Notes: generated by a model not told the origin, from the letters alone. Shown: positions 15,273 to 23,609, counted from the stretch's first letter. The stretch is 50,748 bases of DNA from Microcaldota archaeon (GCA_021801355.1 JAJYYB010000010.1:128272-179019); one strand, 5' to 3'. Numbers and translations: made by a program.

Positions 15273-16634
15273 ATGGTTAATATGAGGAATCAGAGGAAAG
15301 TTTATGCAATTTCTGGGGGCGTTACAAAATTCGCAAAGGCCCATCCTGAAATGGATTTCAGGCTGATGGTAAAGAAAGCGTTTGATTACGCAATGAATGA
15401 TGTACCAAACCTAGAGACTAAGGACATCGAAAGCAGCAGGATATCTTATTTTTCAGACCATTTTACCAGACAGCTGAAGGCTGCGTCTATGGTCCAAGAC
15501 TTCCTGGGCTTAAACCCTAAGGATTCAAGGAGGATAGAGTGGGGCGGCGCGACAGGAGGGCAGTGCATACAGGCGGCTTGGGAAACCATAGCAAGTGGTA
15601 GAAACGATGTATGTCTCGCTGCCGGGTTCGAAACGATGTCCAGAGTAGAGACCTGGAAGGGGAACGAGTTTATAGCGCTGGCTTCTGATACAAACTTTGA
15701 CTATCCAGTAGGTGGATTTTATACCGGTTATTACGCGCTTATGGTACAGAGACACATTTATGAGTATATAAGGAAGGCACGTTTCGCAAATGTAAAGGAC
15801 GAGAAGGAGGCGCAGAGGCTTGCAAACAAGGAAGCCATGAGGATAATGGCCTTAGTATCTGTAAAGAACCACATAAACGCGCTCCATAATCCTTATGCCC
15901 AGTATCCTATGAAGGTTACAGTGGATGATGTTCTCAAAAGCGAGATGATAGCGTATCCGCTCAACAGGCAGAACATATGCACGATGAGCGATGGCGCAGC
16001 CGTTATGGTTCTTGCTTCAGAGGATGTAGCTTTCAAGTACACTGACAAGCCGATATTGATTAAGGGCGTAGGCTGTGGAACAGATACGATGAGGCTTGCG
16101 GATAGACCACACGGCGAAGTCCCGCTTTTTGAGTGGGAGAAGAAGACGGATTATTCGGGCCTTAAATATCCGGGGGTTCACTCTTTCAGGGCGGGAAGGA
16201 CTGCTGCACTCGAAGCCTACAAACACGCAGGGATAAAAGACCCAATAAAGGAGCTTAGTTTCATAGAACTCCATGACGCTTATGCAAGCTCTGAGATACA
16301 GACATACGAAGATTTGGGGCTCTGCAAATACGGAGAAGGCTATTCGTTCGTTGAAAAGGGGCATCCATTCCTTGAAAATATAGATTATGGGCTTAAGCTA
16401 CCTACAAAAGGTACGATACCGGTGAATCCGTCCGGCGGTCTGATCGCGTGCGGCCATCCGGTGGGGGCTACCGGCATAATGCAGGGCGTTTTCGCTATGT
16501 GGCAATTGCAGGGCAGGATAAAGAAGCATTTTGGGGATGGGGCTTTGCAGATTAAGAACGCGAAGCGTGGGCTTATACATAGCCACGCAGGCACGGGAAG
16601 CTCTGTGACTGTTAGCATACTTGAGGCGGTTTAA
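15273..16634 (+). CDS. SCP-2/Ltp-type thiolase-fold protein lacking the nucleophilic cysteine
   Basis: 453 residues of the thiolase superfamily, closest in pattern to SCP-2/lipid-transfer types: SFIELHDAYASSEIQTYEDL (His334), SGGLIACGHPVGATG (His395) and a C-terminal HSHAGTGSS. In ordinary thiolases the reactive Cys sits in a CASG-type motif; here the aligned stretch is IEWGGATGGQC (about 88-98), so Gly replaces that Cys. The second catalytic Cys is also missing, with the archaeal-type His in its place. A DUF35 gene overlaps its end by one base. Cys-less Ltp2 proteins with DUF35 partners are known as retro-aldolases in steroid side-chain breakdown, so carbon-carbon lyase/aldolase chemistry is possible. 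Classical thiolysis is doubtful. Confidence 0.85.
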   Translation: MVNMRNQRKVYAISGGVTKFAKAHPEMDFRLMVKKAFDYAMNDVPNLETKDIESSRISYFSDHFTRQLKAASMVQDFLGLNPKDSRRIEWGGATGGQCIQAAWETIASGRNDVCLAAGFETMSRVETWKGNEFIALASDTNFDYPVGGFYTGYYALMVQRHIYEYIRKARFANVKDEKEAQRLANKEAMRIMALVSVKNHINALHNPYAQYPMKVTVDDVLKSEMIAYPLNRQNICTMSDGAAVMVLASEDVAFKYTDKPILIKGVGCGTDTMRLADRPHGEVPLFEWEKKTDYSGLKYPGVHSFRAGRTAALEAYKHAGIKDPIKELSFIELHDAYASSEIQTYEDLGLCKYGEGYSFVEKGHPFLENIDYGLKLPTKGTIPVNPSGGLIACGHPVGATGIMQGVFAMWQLQGRIKKHFGDGALQIKNAKRGLIHSHAGTGSSVTVSILEAV

Positions 16635-17146
16635 TGGTGCAAAAATTCGAAAAGTTCAAGGACGTGATGGGCGAGATAAACAAGACAGGCGTGGCGATCT
16701 ACAAAAACCCGGTAGGCACAGAGGATCTTGTGGTGCTTTCACCTTACAGAATAAACTATATCCACAGCTATGCTCAGGACTCTAAGTTTTTCATGGCCTT
16801 ATCTGAAGGTAAGCTTTTGGGCAGCGTGTGCAAGAACTGCAAGCATAAGTATGGAACACCGAGAAGCCATTGCATGGAATGCGGTAGCGAGACTAAGTGG
16901 TTCGAGCTTCCGCTCGAAGGCAAGGTACATTCATGGACCACGTGCTATTTCGGAGGCGAGGAATTCCTAAAGGAGACACCTTTCAACCTTGTGCTTGTGG
17001 AGTTCCCCGGAGTTGATACGCTGTTTCTTGCAAGACTTATGCAGGCAAAAAATGAGGAAGTTTACGTGGGCATGAAGGTCAAGGCCGAATTCAGGAAGGA
17101 GCCGAGATATCTTGTATCCGACGTTTACTTCGTGCCGGCAAAGTGA
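16634..17146 (+). CDS. DUF35 zinc-ribbon/OB-fold acyl-CoA-associated protein
   Basis: 170 residues. A rubredoxin-like zinc ribbon with cysteines at 66, 69, 80 and 83 (CKNC and CMEC) is followed by an OB-fold starting LEGKVHSWTTC. DUF35 proteins bind CoA esters and scaffold thiolase-like enzymes, as in the archaeal acetoacetyl-CoA thiolase/HMG-CoA synthase complex and in Ltp2-type aldolases. The start codon shares one base with the stop of the thiolase-like gene (taATG), indicating translational coupling and a shared complex. No HMG-CoA synthase is adjacent. The N-terminal ~60 residues are longer than in minimal DUF35 proteins. Confidence 0.92.
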   Translation: MVQKFEKFKDVMGEINKTGVAIYKNPVGTEDLVVLSPYRINYIHSYAQDSKFFMALSEGKLLGSVCKNCKHKYGTPRSHCMECGSETKWFELPLEGKVHSWTTCYFGGEEFLKETPFNLVLVEFPGVDTLFLARLMQAKNEEVYVGMKVKAEFRKEPRYLVSDVYFVPAK

Positions 17147-17160
17147 AACAGCGAATTTCT

Positions 17161-17931
17161 ATGGCAGGAGAGGACATCCTTTTAAGCAAATATGGGAAGG
17201 CTCTCACGCTTACGCTTAATAGACCTGAAAGGCTCAACGTACTTGACAATAAACTCATAGAGGAACTTATAGACCTGATTAAGAGTTACGAAAACGATGA
17301 AAACATAAGAGTTATTGTCTTACGCGGTGCAGGCGGCAAGGCATTCTGCGCTGGAGTCGATATAAACTATCTCTCAGGTCTAAAAACTTCGGAAGAGCGC
17401 AGGGCTTTCTCGCTTCTTGCGGATGAACTGTTCTTTCTTATTGAGTTTATGGGCAAGGTTTTCATAGCTGCAATTGATGGATATTGCTTGGGAGGCGGAT
17501 TGGAACTTGCAATGGCGTGCGACATTAGGATAGCAACCAAGAATTCGAGTTTCGGCCTTCCTGAGACCAAATTGGGCATAATACCTGGCGGAGGAGGCAC
17601 GCAGAGGTTCCCGCAAATTGTTGGTGTGCAGAAGGCGAAAGAGCTGCTTTTTACCTCCGATATAGTAGGGGCGGACGAGGCATTCAGGCTAGGGATACTC
17701 AATGATGTGACAGGTAATGATAAGCTCGCTGAAAAAGTGGATGAGTTGGTAGGAAAAATAAGCGCAAATAGTTTCAAAGCGGTGCGGGCTTCCAAAATGG
17801 CTATCAACAGAGGCGTGCAGCTAAGCGGTTACAAATTGGAGAATCGATTTTTTGTCAGGAGCTTTGAGCACCCCGACCAGAAGGAGGGGATGAGTGCGTT
17901 CTTAGGGAAACGTATACCGAAATTCGAATGA
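17161..17931 (+). CDS. Enoyl-CoA hydratase/isomerase (crotonase family), copy 1
   Basis: Hydrates trans-2-enoyl-CoA to 3-hydroxyacyl-CoA. From ATG 17161 it has 256 residues; a GTG at 17143 in the same frame overlaps the DUF35 stop and is an alternative. The oxyanion-hole segment GKAFCAGVDINYL and the second GGGLELAMACDIRIA are present. Both catalytic glutamates of true hydratases are in place: the Glu in GGGLELAM and the Glu in FGLPETKLGIIPG. It is a clear paralogue of the gene at 20044-20823. It is the third gene of the thiolase-like/DUF35 operon and converges on the hydroxyacyl-CoA dehydrogenase gene, with 15 bases between. Confidence 0.93.
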   Translation: MAGEDILLSKYGKALTLTLNRPERLNVLDNKLIEELIDLIKSYENDENIRVIVLRGAGGKAFCAGVDINYLSGLKTSEERRAFSLLADELFFLIEFMGKVFIAAIDGYCLGGGLELAMACDIRIATKNSSFGLPETKLGIIPGGGGTQRFPQIVGVQKAKELLFTSDIVGADEAFRLGILNDVTGNDKLAEKVDELVGKISANSFKAVRASKMAINRGVQLSGYKLENRFFVRSFEHPDQKEGMSAFLGKRIPKFE

Positions 17932-17946
17932 ACTTTCGCTTGCGTA

Positions 17947-18795
17947 TTAATTGTATTTATAGAATCCTTCGCCTGCCTTCCTCCCGAGTTTGCCTTCTTT
18001 GACAAGCTTCACCAAAAGAGGTGAGGGCTTGAACTTCTCCTCTTTTGTTTCAAGATATATGAAGTCCATTATGTCCTTGCATACGTCCAGACCTATGAAG
18101 TCCGCAAGTTCTATTGGACCCATCGGATGATTGAAGCCAAGTTTTGCTATAGAGTCTATTGCCTCCTTTTCGGCTATGCCTTTTTCGAGGGCAGTGATTG
18201 ACTCATTAATGAACACCATCAGTATCCTGTTTGATATGAAACCAGGGGCATCGTTAACCTTGACTGGTATCTTGTTCATGGAAGTTATGAAAGCAAGCGA
18301 CTCATCAACTGTCTTTTTTGATGTCTTCTCCCCGACCACCACTTCGACTAGTTTCATTACATTGGCCGGATTGAAAAAATGCAGACCTATGAACCTGCTT
18401 GGATCACTTACTGCAGTAGCAAGCCTGTTTATCAGTATAGACGACGTATTTGTAGCCAATATCGAATCCTTTGAACAGAATTTATCCGCGTTCTTGAATA
18501 TCTCGAGCTTTAGGTCTATGAGTTCTGGTACTGCCTCCATTATTATTGAGGAATCCTTAATCGCGTCCATAGTTTGGGACAGCTTTACACGCTTTAGCAT
18601 CGCTTCCTTTTCTTGTGCCGTAATTTTCCCTTTTTCTAAAGCCTTGTCCAAGTTTGTGGTGAGGCGGGCGAATCCTTTGTTCAGGAAGTCGATGTTCTTG
18701 TCAATCAAGACTACGCTGTAGCCAACCTGTAGCGCTGCCTGCGCTATCCCGGTTCCCATTTGACCTACCCCTATTACTGTTATCTCTTGGCCCAT
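17947..18795 (-). CDS. 3-hydroxyacyl-CoA (3-hydroxybutyryl-CoA) dehydrogenase
   Basis: NAD(P)-dependent oxidation of 3-hydroxyacyl-CoA to 3-ketoacyl-CoA. The 282 residues match the monofunctional short form. The dinucleotide fold starts with VIGVGQMGTGIAQAAL (GxGxxG). LATNTSSILIN (catalytic Ser area) and FIGLHFFNPANVMKLVEVV (catalytic His) follow. The C-terminal domain contains NDAPGFISNRILM and GFNHPMGPIELADFIGLD. The gene starts 1 base after the thiolase stop on the same strand and completes the beta-oxidation set. Confidence 0.96.
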   Translation of the reverse strand: MGQEITVIGVGQMGTGIAQAALQVGYSVVLIDKNIDFLNKGFARLTTNLDKALEKGKITAQEKEAMLKRVKLSQTMDAIKDSSIIMEAVPELIDLKLEIFKNADKFCSKDSILATNTSSILINRLATAVSDPSRFIGLHFFNPANVMKLVEVVVGEKTSKKTVDESLAFITSMNKIPVKVNDAPGFISNRILMVFINESITALEKGIAEKEAIDSIAKLGFNHPMGPIELADFIGLDVCKDIMDFIYLETKEEKFKPSPLLVKLVKEGKLGRKAGEGFYKYN

Positions 18796-18796
18796 T

Positions 18797-20047
18797 TCAA
18801 CTTACCCTTCTTATTATCATCGCAGCTGCTCCTCCGCCGCCATGGCAAAGCGAGGCCATTCCAAGGTCCTTCTTTCTATCTTGCATCGCATAGATGAGCG
18901 TTGTTAGTATCCTTGCGCCTGATGCACCTATAGGATGGCCGAGTGCCGTAGCACCGCCGTTAACGTTAAGCCTTTTTATGTCTATGCCAAGTTCCCTTAC
19001 AACGCTAAGTGCCTGGACGCAGAATGCCTCGTTCAGCTCTATAAGATCTACAGAGTCGAGCTTTTCACCGGCTTTGTCAAGCGCCCTGCGCATTGCAGTG
19101 CTTGGCGCTACGCCGTACCAGCTCGGGTCTATGCCAGAGGATGCGAAGGACTCTATCTTCGCAATCGGCTTCAGACCTAATTCCTTCACTTTTCTCCCGG
19201 AGGCCAGAATAACGAAAGATGCCCCATCGCTTATCTGGGACGCGTTGCCCGCAGTTATAGTGCCATTCTCACCGAACGCGGGCTTGAGACTCGCAAGTTT
19301 CTTGATGTCAGTATCATGCCTTATTCCCTCATCCTTATCGAACTCTGATCCTGAACCGAGTTTTATTGGTATTATCTCGCGCTTGAACTTTCCTCCGTCT
19401 GTTGCAGCAGCAGCCTTCATATGGCTTTCAAAAGCGAAGGCGTCCTGCTCCTCTCTTGATATGCCGTATTTTCCGCCCAGCTTCTCCGCTATGGCGCCCA
19501 TGTGCAGATTCGTATAGCAATCCCAAAGACCTGCGAAAATCAGCTCGTCAGTAAGCTCCGCCTTTGATGGGTCATTTCCAGCACCGGAAAGGTAGGTGCT
19601 GAATTCCTTGATGCTGGTATTTCCTAGCTTTTTGAACTGCCTCACGCCTTTAATGGTGTGCGGTGCGTTGCTCATGCTTTCTATGCCCCCAGCGATTATC
19701 AGCTCTGAATTTCCAGAACTTATAGACGCTGAACCAACGCCTATGGCTCTCAGCCCTGATGCACAGACCATGTTGACGTTTGTGCTAGAAACGCCGTTTG
19801 GCAGACCGGAATAAACGATTACCTGCTTGGCAGGATTTTGGCCGAGCCCTGCTGATATGACATTGCCAGCTATCAGCTCTTCTATCTGTTCTTTGGGAAT
19901 GCTGTTCCTTGCGAGCATGCCCTTTACCACTGCGGCGCCGATTTGAGGCGCGGAGAATTCAGTGAGCGAGCCAAGAAACTTGCCTATGGCGCTTCGTGAC
20001 GCATCGATTATATAAACATCTTCCATCTTAAAACCGCAAATGATCAT
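18797..20047 (-). CDS. Acetyl-CoA acetyltransferase / 3-ketoacyl-CoA thiolase
   Basis: Canonical thiolase: cleaves 3-ketoacyl-CoA with CoA, or condenses two acetyl-CoA. All catalytic features are visible in the 416 residues: the nucleophile in NMVCASGLRA, ELNEAFCVQAL, the His in GGATALGHPIGASG and the second Cys in LCHGGGG. The frame start at 20047 overlaps the upstream hydratase by 4 bases (ATGA). A second start at 20026 (MEDVYIIDASR) gives the more usual thiolase N terminus. It contrasts with the Cys-less thiolase-like protein in the same island. Confidence 0.95.
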   Translation of the reverse strand: MIICGFKMEDVYIIDASRSAIGKFLGSLTEFSAPQIGAAVVKGMLARNSIPKEQIEELIAGNVISAGLGQNPAKQVIVYSGLPNGVSSTNVNMVCASGLRAIGVGSASISSGNSELIIAGGIESMSNAPHTIKGVRQFKKLGNTSIKEFSTYLSGAGNDPSKAELTDELIFAGLWDCYTNLHMGAIAEKLGGKYGISREEQDAFAFESHMKAAAATDGGKFKREIIPIKLGSGSEFDKDEGIRHDTDIKKLASLKPAFGENGTITAGNASQISDGASFVILASGRKVKELGLKPIAKIESFASSGIDPSWYGVAPSTAMRRALDKAGEKLDSVDLIELNEAFCVQALSVVRELGIDIKRLNVNGGATALGHPIGASGARILTTLIYAMQDRKKDLGMASLCHGGGGAAAMIIRRVS

Positions 20048-20823
20048 TTGAAATTCGGCTTGCGCTTCTGCAGGAAAGCGTCCATCCCTTCCTTCCTGTC
20101 CGGATGCTCAAAGCACTCGACGAAGAGCTGTTTCTCAATTTTGTATCCGGTGGGATGGAAACTCTCGTTAACCACACGTTTTGAGGCTTTCACCGAATTG
20201 AAGCTGTTCGCGCTTATCTTGCCTATCAGCTCGTCCACCTTGGATTCAAGCTCTGCCTTGCCTACGACGTAGTTCACAAGGCCTAGCCTTAGGGCCTCAT
20301 CAGCCCCTATTGATTCACCTGTGAATATGAGCTCCTTTGATTTCGATACTCCGATAAGCTGGGTCAGGCGCTGCGTCCCACCCGCTCCTGGTATTACGCC
20401 AATCTTTATTTCAGGTTGGCCGAAAAGTGATGTTGAGGTAGCTACCCTTATGTCACATGCCATTGCTATCTCATTGCCAAGACCAAAGCAGTACCCGTCT
20501 ATTGCCGCGATAACTACTTTATCAATCGATTCTATAAGGAAGCCCAGACCTTGAACAGAATCTATGAACGTCTCGGCCTCCTGCTTGGACTTAAGGCCAT
20601 TTAGGTAGTTTATGTCAGTGCCGGCGCAGAATGCCTTGCCGCCTGCACCGGATATTACTATGCTGCGCACCGAGTCATCTTTCCCCAGCTCATTAAGAAG
20701 CAGAGACATCTTGTCTATGGTGGGCTTATCGAATGCGTTGAGTTTGCCAGGCCTGTTCACGGTAATTACTACCTTGCTGCCTGTTTTGGACATGAGTATG
20801 TTCTCTTCATCCATAAGTGCCAT
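20044..20823 (-). CDS. Enoyl-CoA hydratase/isomerase (crotonase family), copy 2
   Basis: 259 residues, paralogous to the gene at 17161-17931. Motifs are GKAFCAGTDINYLNG, then GLGNEIAMACDIRVA and FGQPEIKIGVIPGAGGTQR with both catalytic glutamates. The first glycine-rich motif reads GLGNE rather than GGGLE, so substrate preference may differ. It is first in a three-gene operon (hydratase, thiolase, dehydrogenase) with overlapping or abutting genes. The end (FEHPDRKEGMDAFLQKRKP) is a standard crotonase tail. Confidence 0.94.
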   Translation of the reverse strand: MALMDEENILMSKTGSKVVITVNRPGKLNAFDKPTIDKMSLLLNELGKDDSVRSIVISGAGGKAFCAGTDINYLNGLKSKQEAETFIDSVQGLGFLIESIDKVVIAAIDGYCFGLGNEIAMACDIRVATSTSLFGQPEIKIGVIPGAGGTQRLTQLIGVSKSKELIFTGESIGADEALRLGLVNYVVGKAELESKVDELIGKISANSFNSVKASKRVVNESFHPTGYKIEKQLFVECFEHPDRKEGMDAFLQKRKPNFK

Positions 20824-20874
20824 ATTTCAAAACCCCGGAAGGAAAAAGCAAAGGAACTGCTAGTATGGCTCGAG

Positions 20875-21207
20875 TTACTTTTTCGAGCTTGCCTTGTACT
20901 TCTTTATAAGTTCTACGGCAAGAGCCACTGCCCTGTTTACATCGGCAGAAGTCCTCGTTCCTGTGCATATTATCTTGCCGTTCTTGAAAAGCAAGAGCGC
21001 TGCCTTTGGGTCGTGAACCTTCAGGATTGCACCAGGGAACTGCTCAGGCTCATAGTCTATGTCGTGCGAAGAACTTGCAAGGCCGTATAAGTCCAGATCG
21101 GTGTTTAGATCAGCGCTTGCGACTATGTTTTCTACCCTGTAGGTAGGTTTTAGTATAACGTGCTTGTGAGGAGGCGATATGGGCCTGTTAGGCGAGCTTT
21201 TTGCCAT
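20875..21207 (-). CDS. Single-repeat TBP-like protein (half TATA-binding protein)
   Basis: About 110 residues from ATG 21207 (a GTG at 21216 is in frame). After a short Pro/Lys-rich leader comes one TBP repeat: VENIVASADLNTDLDL, DYEPEQFPGAILKVHDPKAA, LLLFKNGKIICTGTRTSADV and a closing helix AVALAVELIKKY. Archaeal TBP has two such repeats in about 180 residues; here only one is encoded. No second repeat lies in any frame between this gene and its neighbours (51 bases downstream, 86 upstream). It could work as a homodimer or be a paralogue beside a full TBP elsewhere. A TATA tract is near 21236-21248. Confidence 0.85.
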   Translation of the reverse strand: MAKSSPNRPISPPHKHVILKPTYRVENIVASADLNTDLDLYGLASSSHDIDYEPEQFPGAILKVHDPKAALLLFKNGKIICTGTRTSADVNRAVALAVELIKKYKASSKK

Positions 21208-21256
21208 GGAGAACACCGATGATTTATTTGCAACTAAACTATATATATGTTGTGCA

Positions 21257-21264
21257 TTTAAATA
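21257..21264 (+). promoter_or_regulatory. TATA box of the L21e gene
   Basis: tttaaata lies 30 bases before the L21e ATG, in the 86-base region shared with the divergent TBP-like gene, whose own TATA tract (atatatat) is about 10 bases away. The two promoters are close enough to compete. Confidence 0.5.
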
Positions 21265-21293
21265 CTCTACAGTCTAATTTAGACGTGGTTTTC

Positions 21294-21584
21294 ATGACGA
21301 AGCGTTCACATGGATTATTTATTGGGAGGACTAGGCACCTTTCAAGGCACCATAAGCCTTCCTCGCTCGGCCTCACCAGCAGGATAAAGAGCTTCGAGAT
21401 AGGGGATAAGGTGGCGATAGTGCCGAAGGGCAACGTAAAGAACATACCACATCCAAGATTCAGGGGCAGGATAGGCAGCGTCGTTGAGAAGAGGGGATCC
21501 GCCTACGTTGTCGAGGTTCGCATGATGAATGCTATTAGGCAGGTAATAGTCCCGGCAATACATCTTGAAAAGGCGCAGTCCTGA
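21294..21584 (+). CDS. rpl21e: Large ribosomal subunit protein L21e
   Basis: 96 residues from ATG 21294. The basic N-terminal part (GRTRHLSRHHKPSS) is followed by an SH3-like barrel: FEIGDKVAIVPKGNVKNIPH, FRGRIGSVVEKRGSAYVVEV and the terminal IVPAIHLEKAQ. The open frame extends upstream to 21201, but the extra residues are not L21e-like. In many archaea L21e, RpoF and DUF655 form one operon; here L21e is on the opposite strand and converges on the DUF655 gene. Confidence 0.95.
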   Translation: MTKRSHGLFIGRTRHLSRHHKPSSLGLTSRIKSFEIGDKVAIVPKGNVKNIPHPRFRGRIGSVVEKRGSAYVVEVRMMNAIRQVIVPAIHLEKAQS

Positions 21585-21594
21585 GAAAAAGACA

Positions 21595-22182
21595 TCAATA
21601 CCTCTGATCCTTCTTGACGTAAGGCTTCACGAACATGTAGAACCTTTGATTGCCCTGCAGTTCCAACAGCACCCTGTCCGCTATGAGCTTTATCGGATCC
21701 TGCAGCAGTGCGACGCGCGCGGCTATGTCTGAGAATGACTCGAACTTCTTCTCATCTCTCGCCTTAAGTATTGCGGTGAGGTGCTTCTTGCCTATGCCTG
21801 GCAGAAGCTCGAGCGAATGCTGCCTTATGTTGAGCGGGCCTGCGTTGTTGAAAAGCTCCACGAACCTTGGCTCTGTGCCATTTATTATCTGGCTTACTAT
21901 AAGAGGCAGCTCATTCTTTGCGTTCTGGGTCAGGTCGAAGTATTCGACCCTAGTCTTTATCATTGCAATCTTGTCGCGCTCCGCCCTACCTATGTAAACG
22001 CGCTCAGAAGGCTTAAGCGCGACTCCTAGCTTTGGCTCGGCCTCAAGAAGCGTGAACCATGTATCGCCTATTATCTGGGCGACCGGTTCTGCCCTGTTAG
22101 AAAAAGACTTGCCAGTAAGAAGGAAGTCGAGGACGTATGCGTATTCCTCACGGCGCTCTTCATGCTTCTCTTCGTTTTCCAT
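21595..22182 (-). CDS. DUF655 family protein (helix-hairpin-helix, nucleic-acid binding)
   Basis: 195 residues from ATG 22182. The N-terminal part (YAYVLDFLLTGKSFSN, GDTWFTLLEAEPK, ERVYIGRAERDKI) is the S1-like half of the DUF655 family. The C-terminal half contains a helix-hairpin-helix LELLPGIGKKHLTAILKARD that should bind nucleic acid. The family is archaeal, commonly next to rpoF and L21e, and is presumed to act in RNA or translation-related processes; its exact role is unknown. An in-frame TTG at 22200 is less likely as start. Confidence 0.9.
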   Translation of the reverse strand: MENEEKHEERREEYAYVLDFLLTGKSFSNRAEPVAQIIGDTWFTLLEAEPKLGVALKPSERVYIGRAERDKIAMIKTRVEYFDLTQNAKNELPLIVSQIINGTEPRFVELFNNAGPLNIRQHSLELLPGIGKKHLTAILKARDEKKFESFSDIAARVALLQDPIKLIADRVLLELQGNQRFYMFVKPYVKKDQRY

Positions 22183-22208
22183 GCACCCAACTTCTTGCAA
22201 GACTGCAT

Positions 22209-22547
22209 TTAAACACTAACCTTCTTTACGATATCGAATACCTTGGCGACCTCGTCGTCCTTGAGCGGCTTCTTGGATCCGGCCATGATCTGCTTGAGCC
22301 CCATCTCGCTCTTCGGGAGCACGCTCAGTACGCTTGCTATCGTGCTGTCATCCATAAGATCCAATTCCTTCAAGGCCTTCCTCGCGCTCTCATACTTTGC
22401 CTTTGGCACTGCGAACTTCTTCGCATGGTCTAAGGCGAGCTGCTGCTCGTATGTGAGATCCTTCCTCTTGCCGAGTATCTCCTCGACATCATTTATCGAA
22501 ACTGCGCTATCAAACTTCGAACTCCTGCCTATCACTAAAACACCCAC
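22209..22547 (-). CDS. rpoF: DNA-directed RNA polymerase subunit F (Rpb4 homologue)
   Basis: 112 residues. Together with subunit E it forms the polymerase stalk that binds RNA and helps promoter opening. The N-terminal strand (VLVIGRSSKF) and the helical HRDC-like domain are visible: LTYEQQLALDHAKKFAVP, ESARKALKELDLMDDSTIAS and LKQIMAGSKKPLKDDEVAKV. The short spacing to the DUF655 gene and the shared strand match the conserved archaeal arrangement. Confidence 0.9.
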   Translation of the reverse strand: MGVLVIGRSSKFDSAVSINDVEEILGKRKDLTYEQQLALDHAKKFAVPKAKYESARKALKELDLMDDSTIASVLSVLPKSEMGLKQIMAGSKKPLKDDEVAKVFDIVKKVSV

Positions 22548-22661
22548 AATCTTATACGAAGGCTTGGAACATTCTGTTATTAAAGCCTTCTATGCAAATT
22601 GGTTAACGTCATTTGCAAATTATAATATAATTTTCGTGATATATATAAAAAGGTTTTGAAA

Positions 22662-23570
22662 ATGGAGCCAAAGGCCGCCTTCGACGCCGTCATGACAGAG
22701 GTGAAGAAGAAGATAGCGGGCAAGCTGGATGTCGTAGAGCTCATGTTTATAGCCATGGTAGCGAACGGCCACGTGCTGCTCGAAGGGGTGCCAGGGGTGG
22801 CGAAGACGACCATGGCGAAGACGCTTGCGGATACGGTGCAGGCGCAGTTCTCAAGGATACAGGGAATGCCTGACCTTGAGATAAGGGACATAATAGGGTA
22901 CACCTACATCGACGAGGGGAACCAGGTGCAGCTCAAGAAGGGGCCGATATTCACTAACATGCTGCTCATAGACGAGCTAAACAGGGCCTCGCCAAGAACA
23001 ACCACATCGCTCCTTGAGGCGCTAGAGGAGAGACAGGTGACCATAGGGGGCGAGACCATGCCGCTCTTCAAGCCTTTCATGGCCCTCGCGACCCAGAACC
23101 CGCTGAACATCGAGGGGACAACTTCGCTGCCAAAGGTGCTTTGCGACAGATTCCTGATGAGGCTGGCGGTTTCATACGCTGATATGGAATCCGAGCAGCA
23201 GATGCTAAGGATAAAGGAGCGCGAGGAACAGATAGTGACCAACAGGGTGCTCAGCATAGAGGACATAATTTCGCTGCAGAAAATGGCGAAGACGGTTGTC
23301 ATACCTGACGAGGCGCTCGCTTACATAACAAGAATCGTGGATGCGACAAGGAAGGACATACACATCGTCATGGGCGCAAGCCCTAGGTCTGAGATAAGCT
23401 TCATGAACTGCGCGAAGGCAAGGGCGCTGGTGCAAGGCAGGAAGGAAGTTACGATTGAGGATATAAAGTATCTGGCCAAGCCTATACTCAGCCACAGGAT
23501 AGTGGTAAGATCCACGGGCGGGGTAGGAGTGAACGGAATAATAGACGGAATAGTTGCCACGTTGAGATGA
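22662..23570 (+). CDS. MoxR-family AAA ATPase
   Basis: 302 residues from ATG 22662, with a TATA-like atatataaaa about 20 bases upstream. The P-loop GVPGVAKTT (42-50), the Walker B LLIDELNRASPRTT, the sensor-1 ALATQNPLNIEGTTSLPKVL and the C-terminal MoxR domain with GASPRSEISFMNCAKARAL are clear. MoxR ATPases usually act as chaperones with DUF58 and von Willebrand A proteins encoded next to them. None is present here; the following gene encodes a pilin-like surface protein instead. Confidence 0.93.
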   Translation: MEPKAAFDAVMTEVKKKIAGKLDVVELMFIAMVANGHVLLEGVPGVAKTTMAKTLADTVQAQFSRIQGMPDLEIRDIIGYTYIDEGNQVQLKKGPIFTNMLLIDELNRASPRTTTSLLEALEERQVTIGGETMPLFKPFMALATQNPLNIEGTTSLPKVLCDRFLMRLAVSYADMESEQQMLRIKEREEQIVTNRVLSIEDIISLQKMAKTVVIPDEALAYITRIVDATRKDIHIVMGASPRSEISFMNCAKARALVQGRKEVTIEDIKYLAKPILSHRIVVRSTGGVGVNGIIDGIVATLR

Positions 23571-23609
23571 CAGATATTCAGGAGTAAAGTATGTTAAAGA
23601 AGTGAAACG

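Noticed and set aside
15273-16634. Thiolase-like gene called as a normal acetyl-CoA acetyltransferase
   Set aside because: The nucleophilic cysteine motif is replaced by GGATGG, unlike the true thiolase at 18797-20047.
20875-21207. Half TBP explained as a frameshifted full-length TBP
   Set aside because: No frame on either side encodes a second repeat, and the flanking genes leave under 90 bases.
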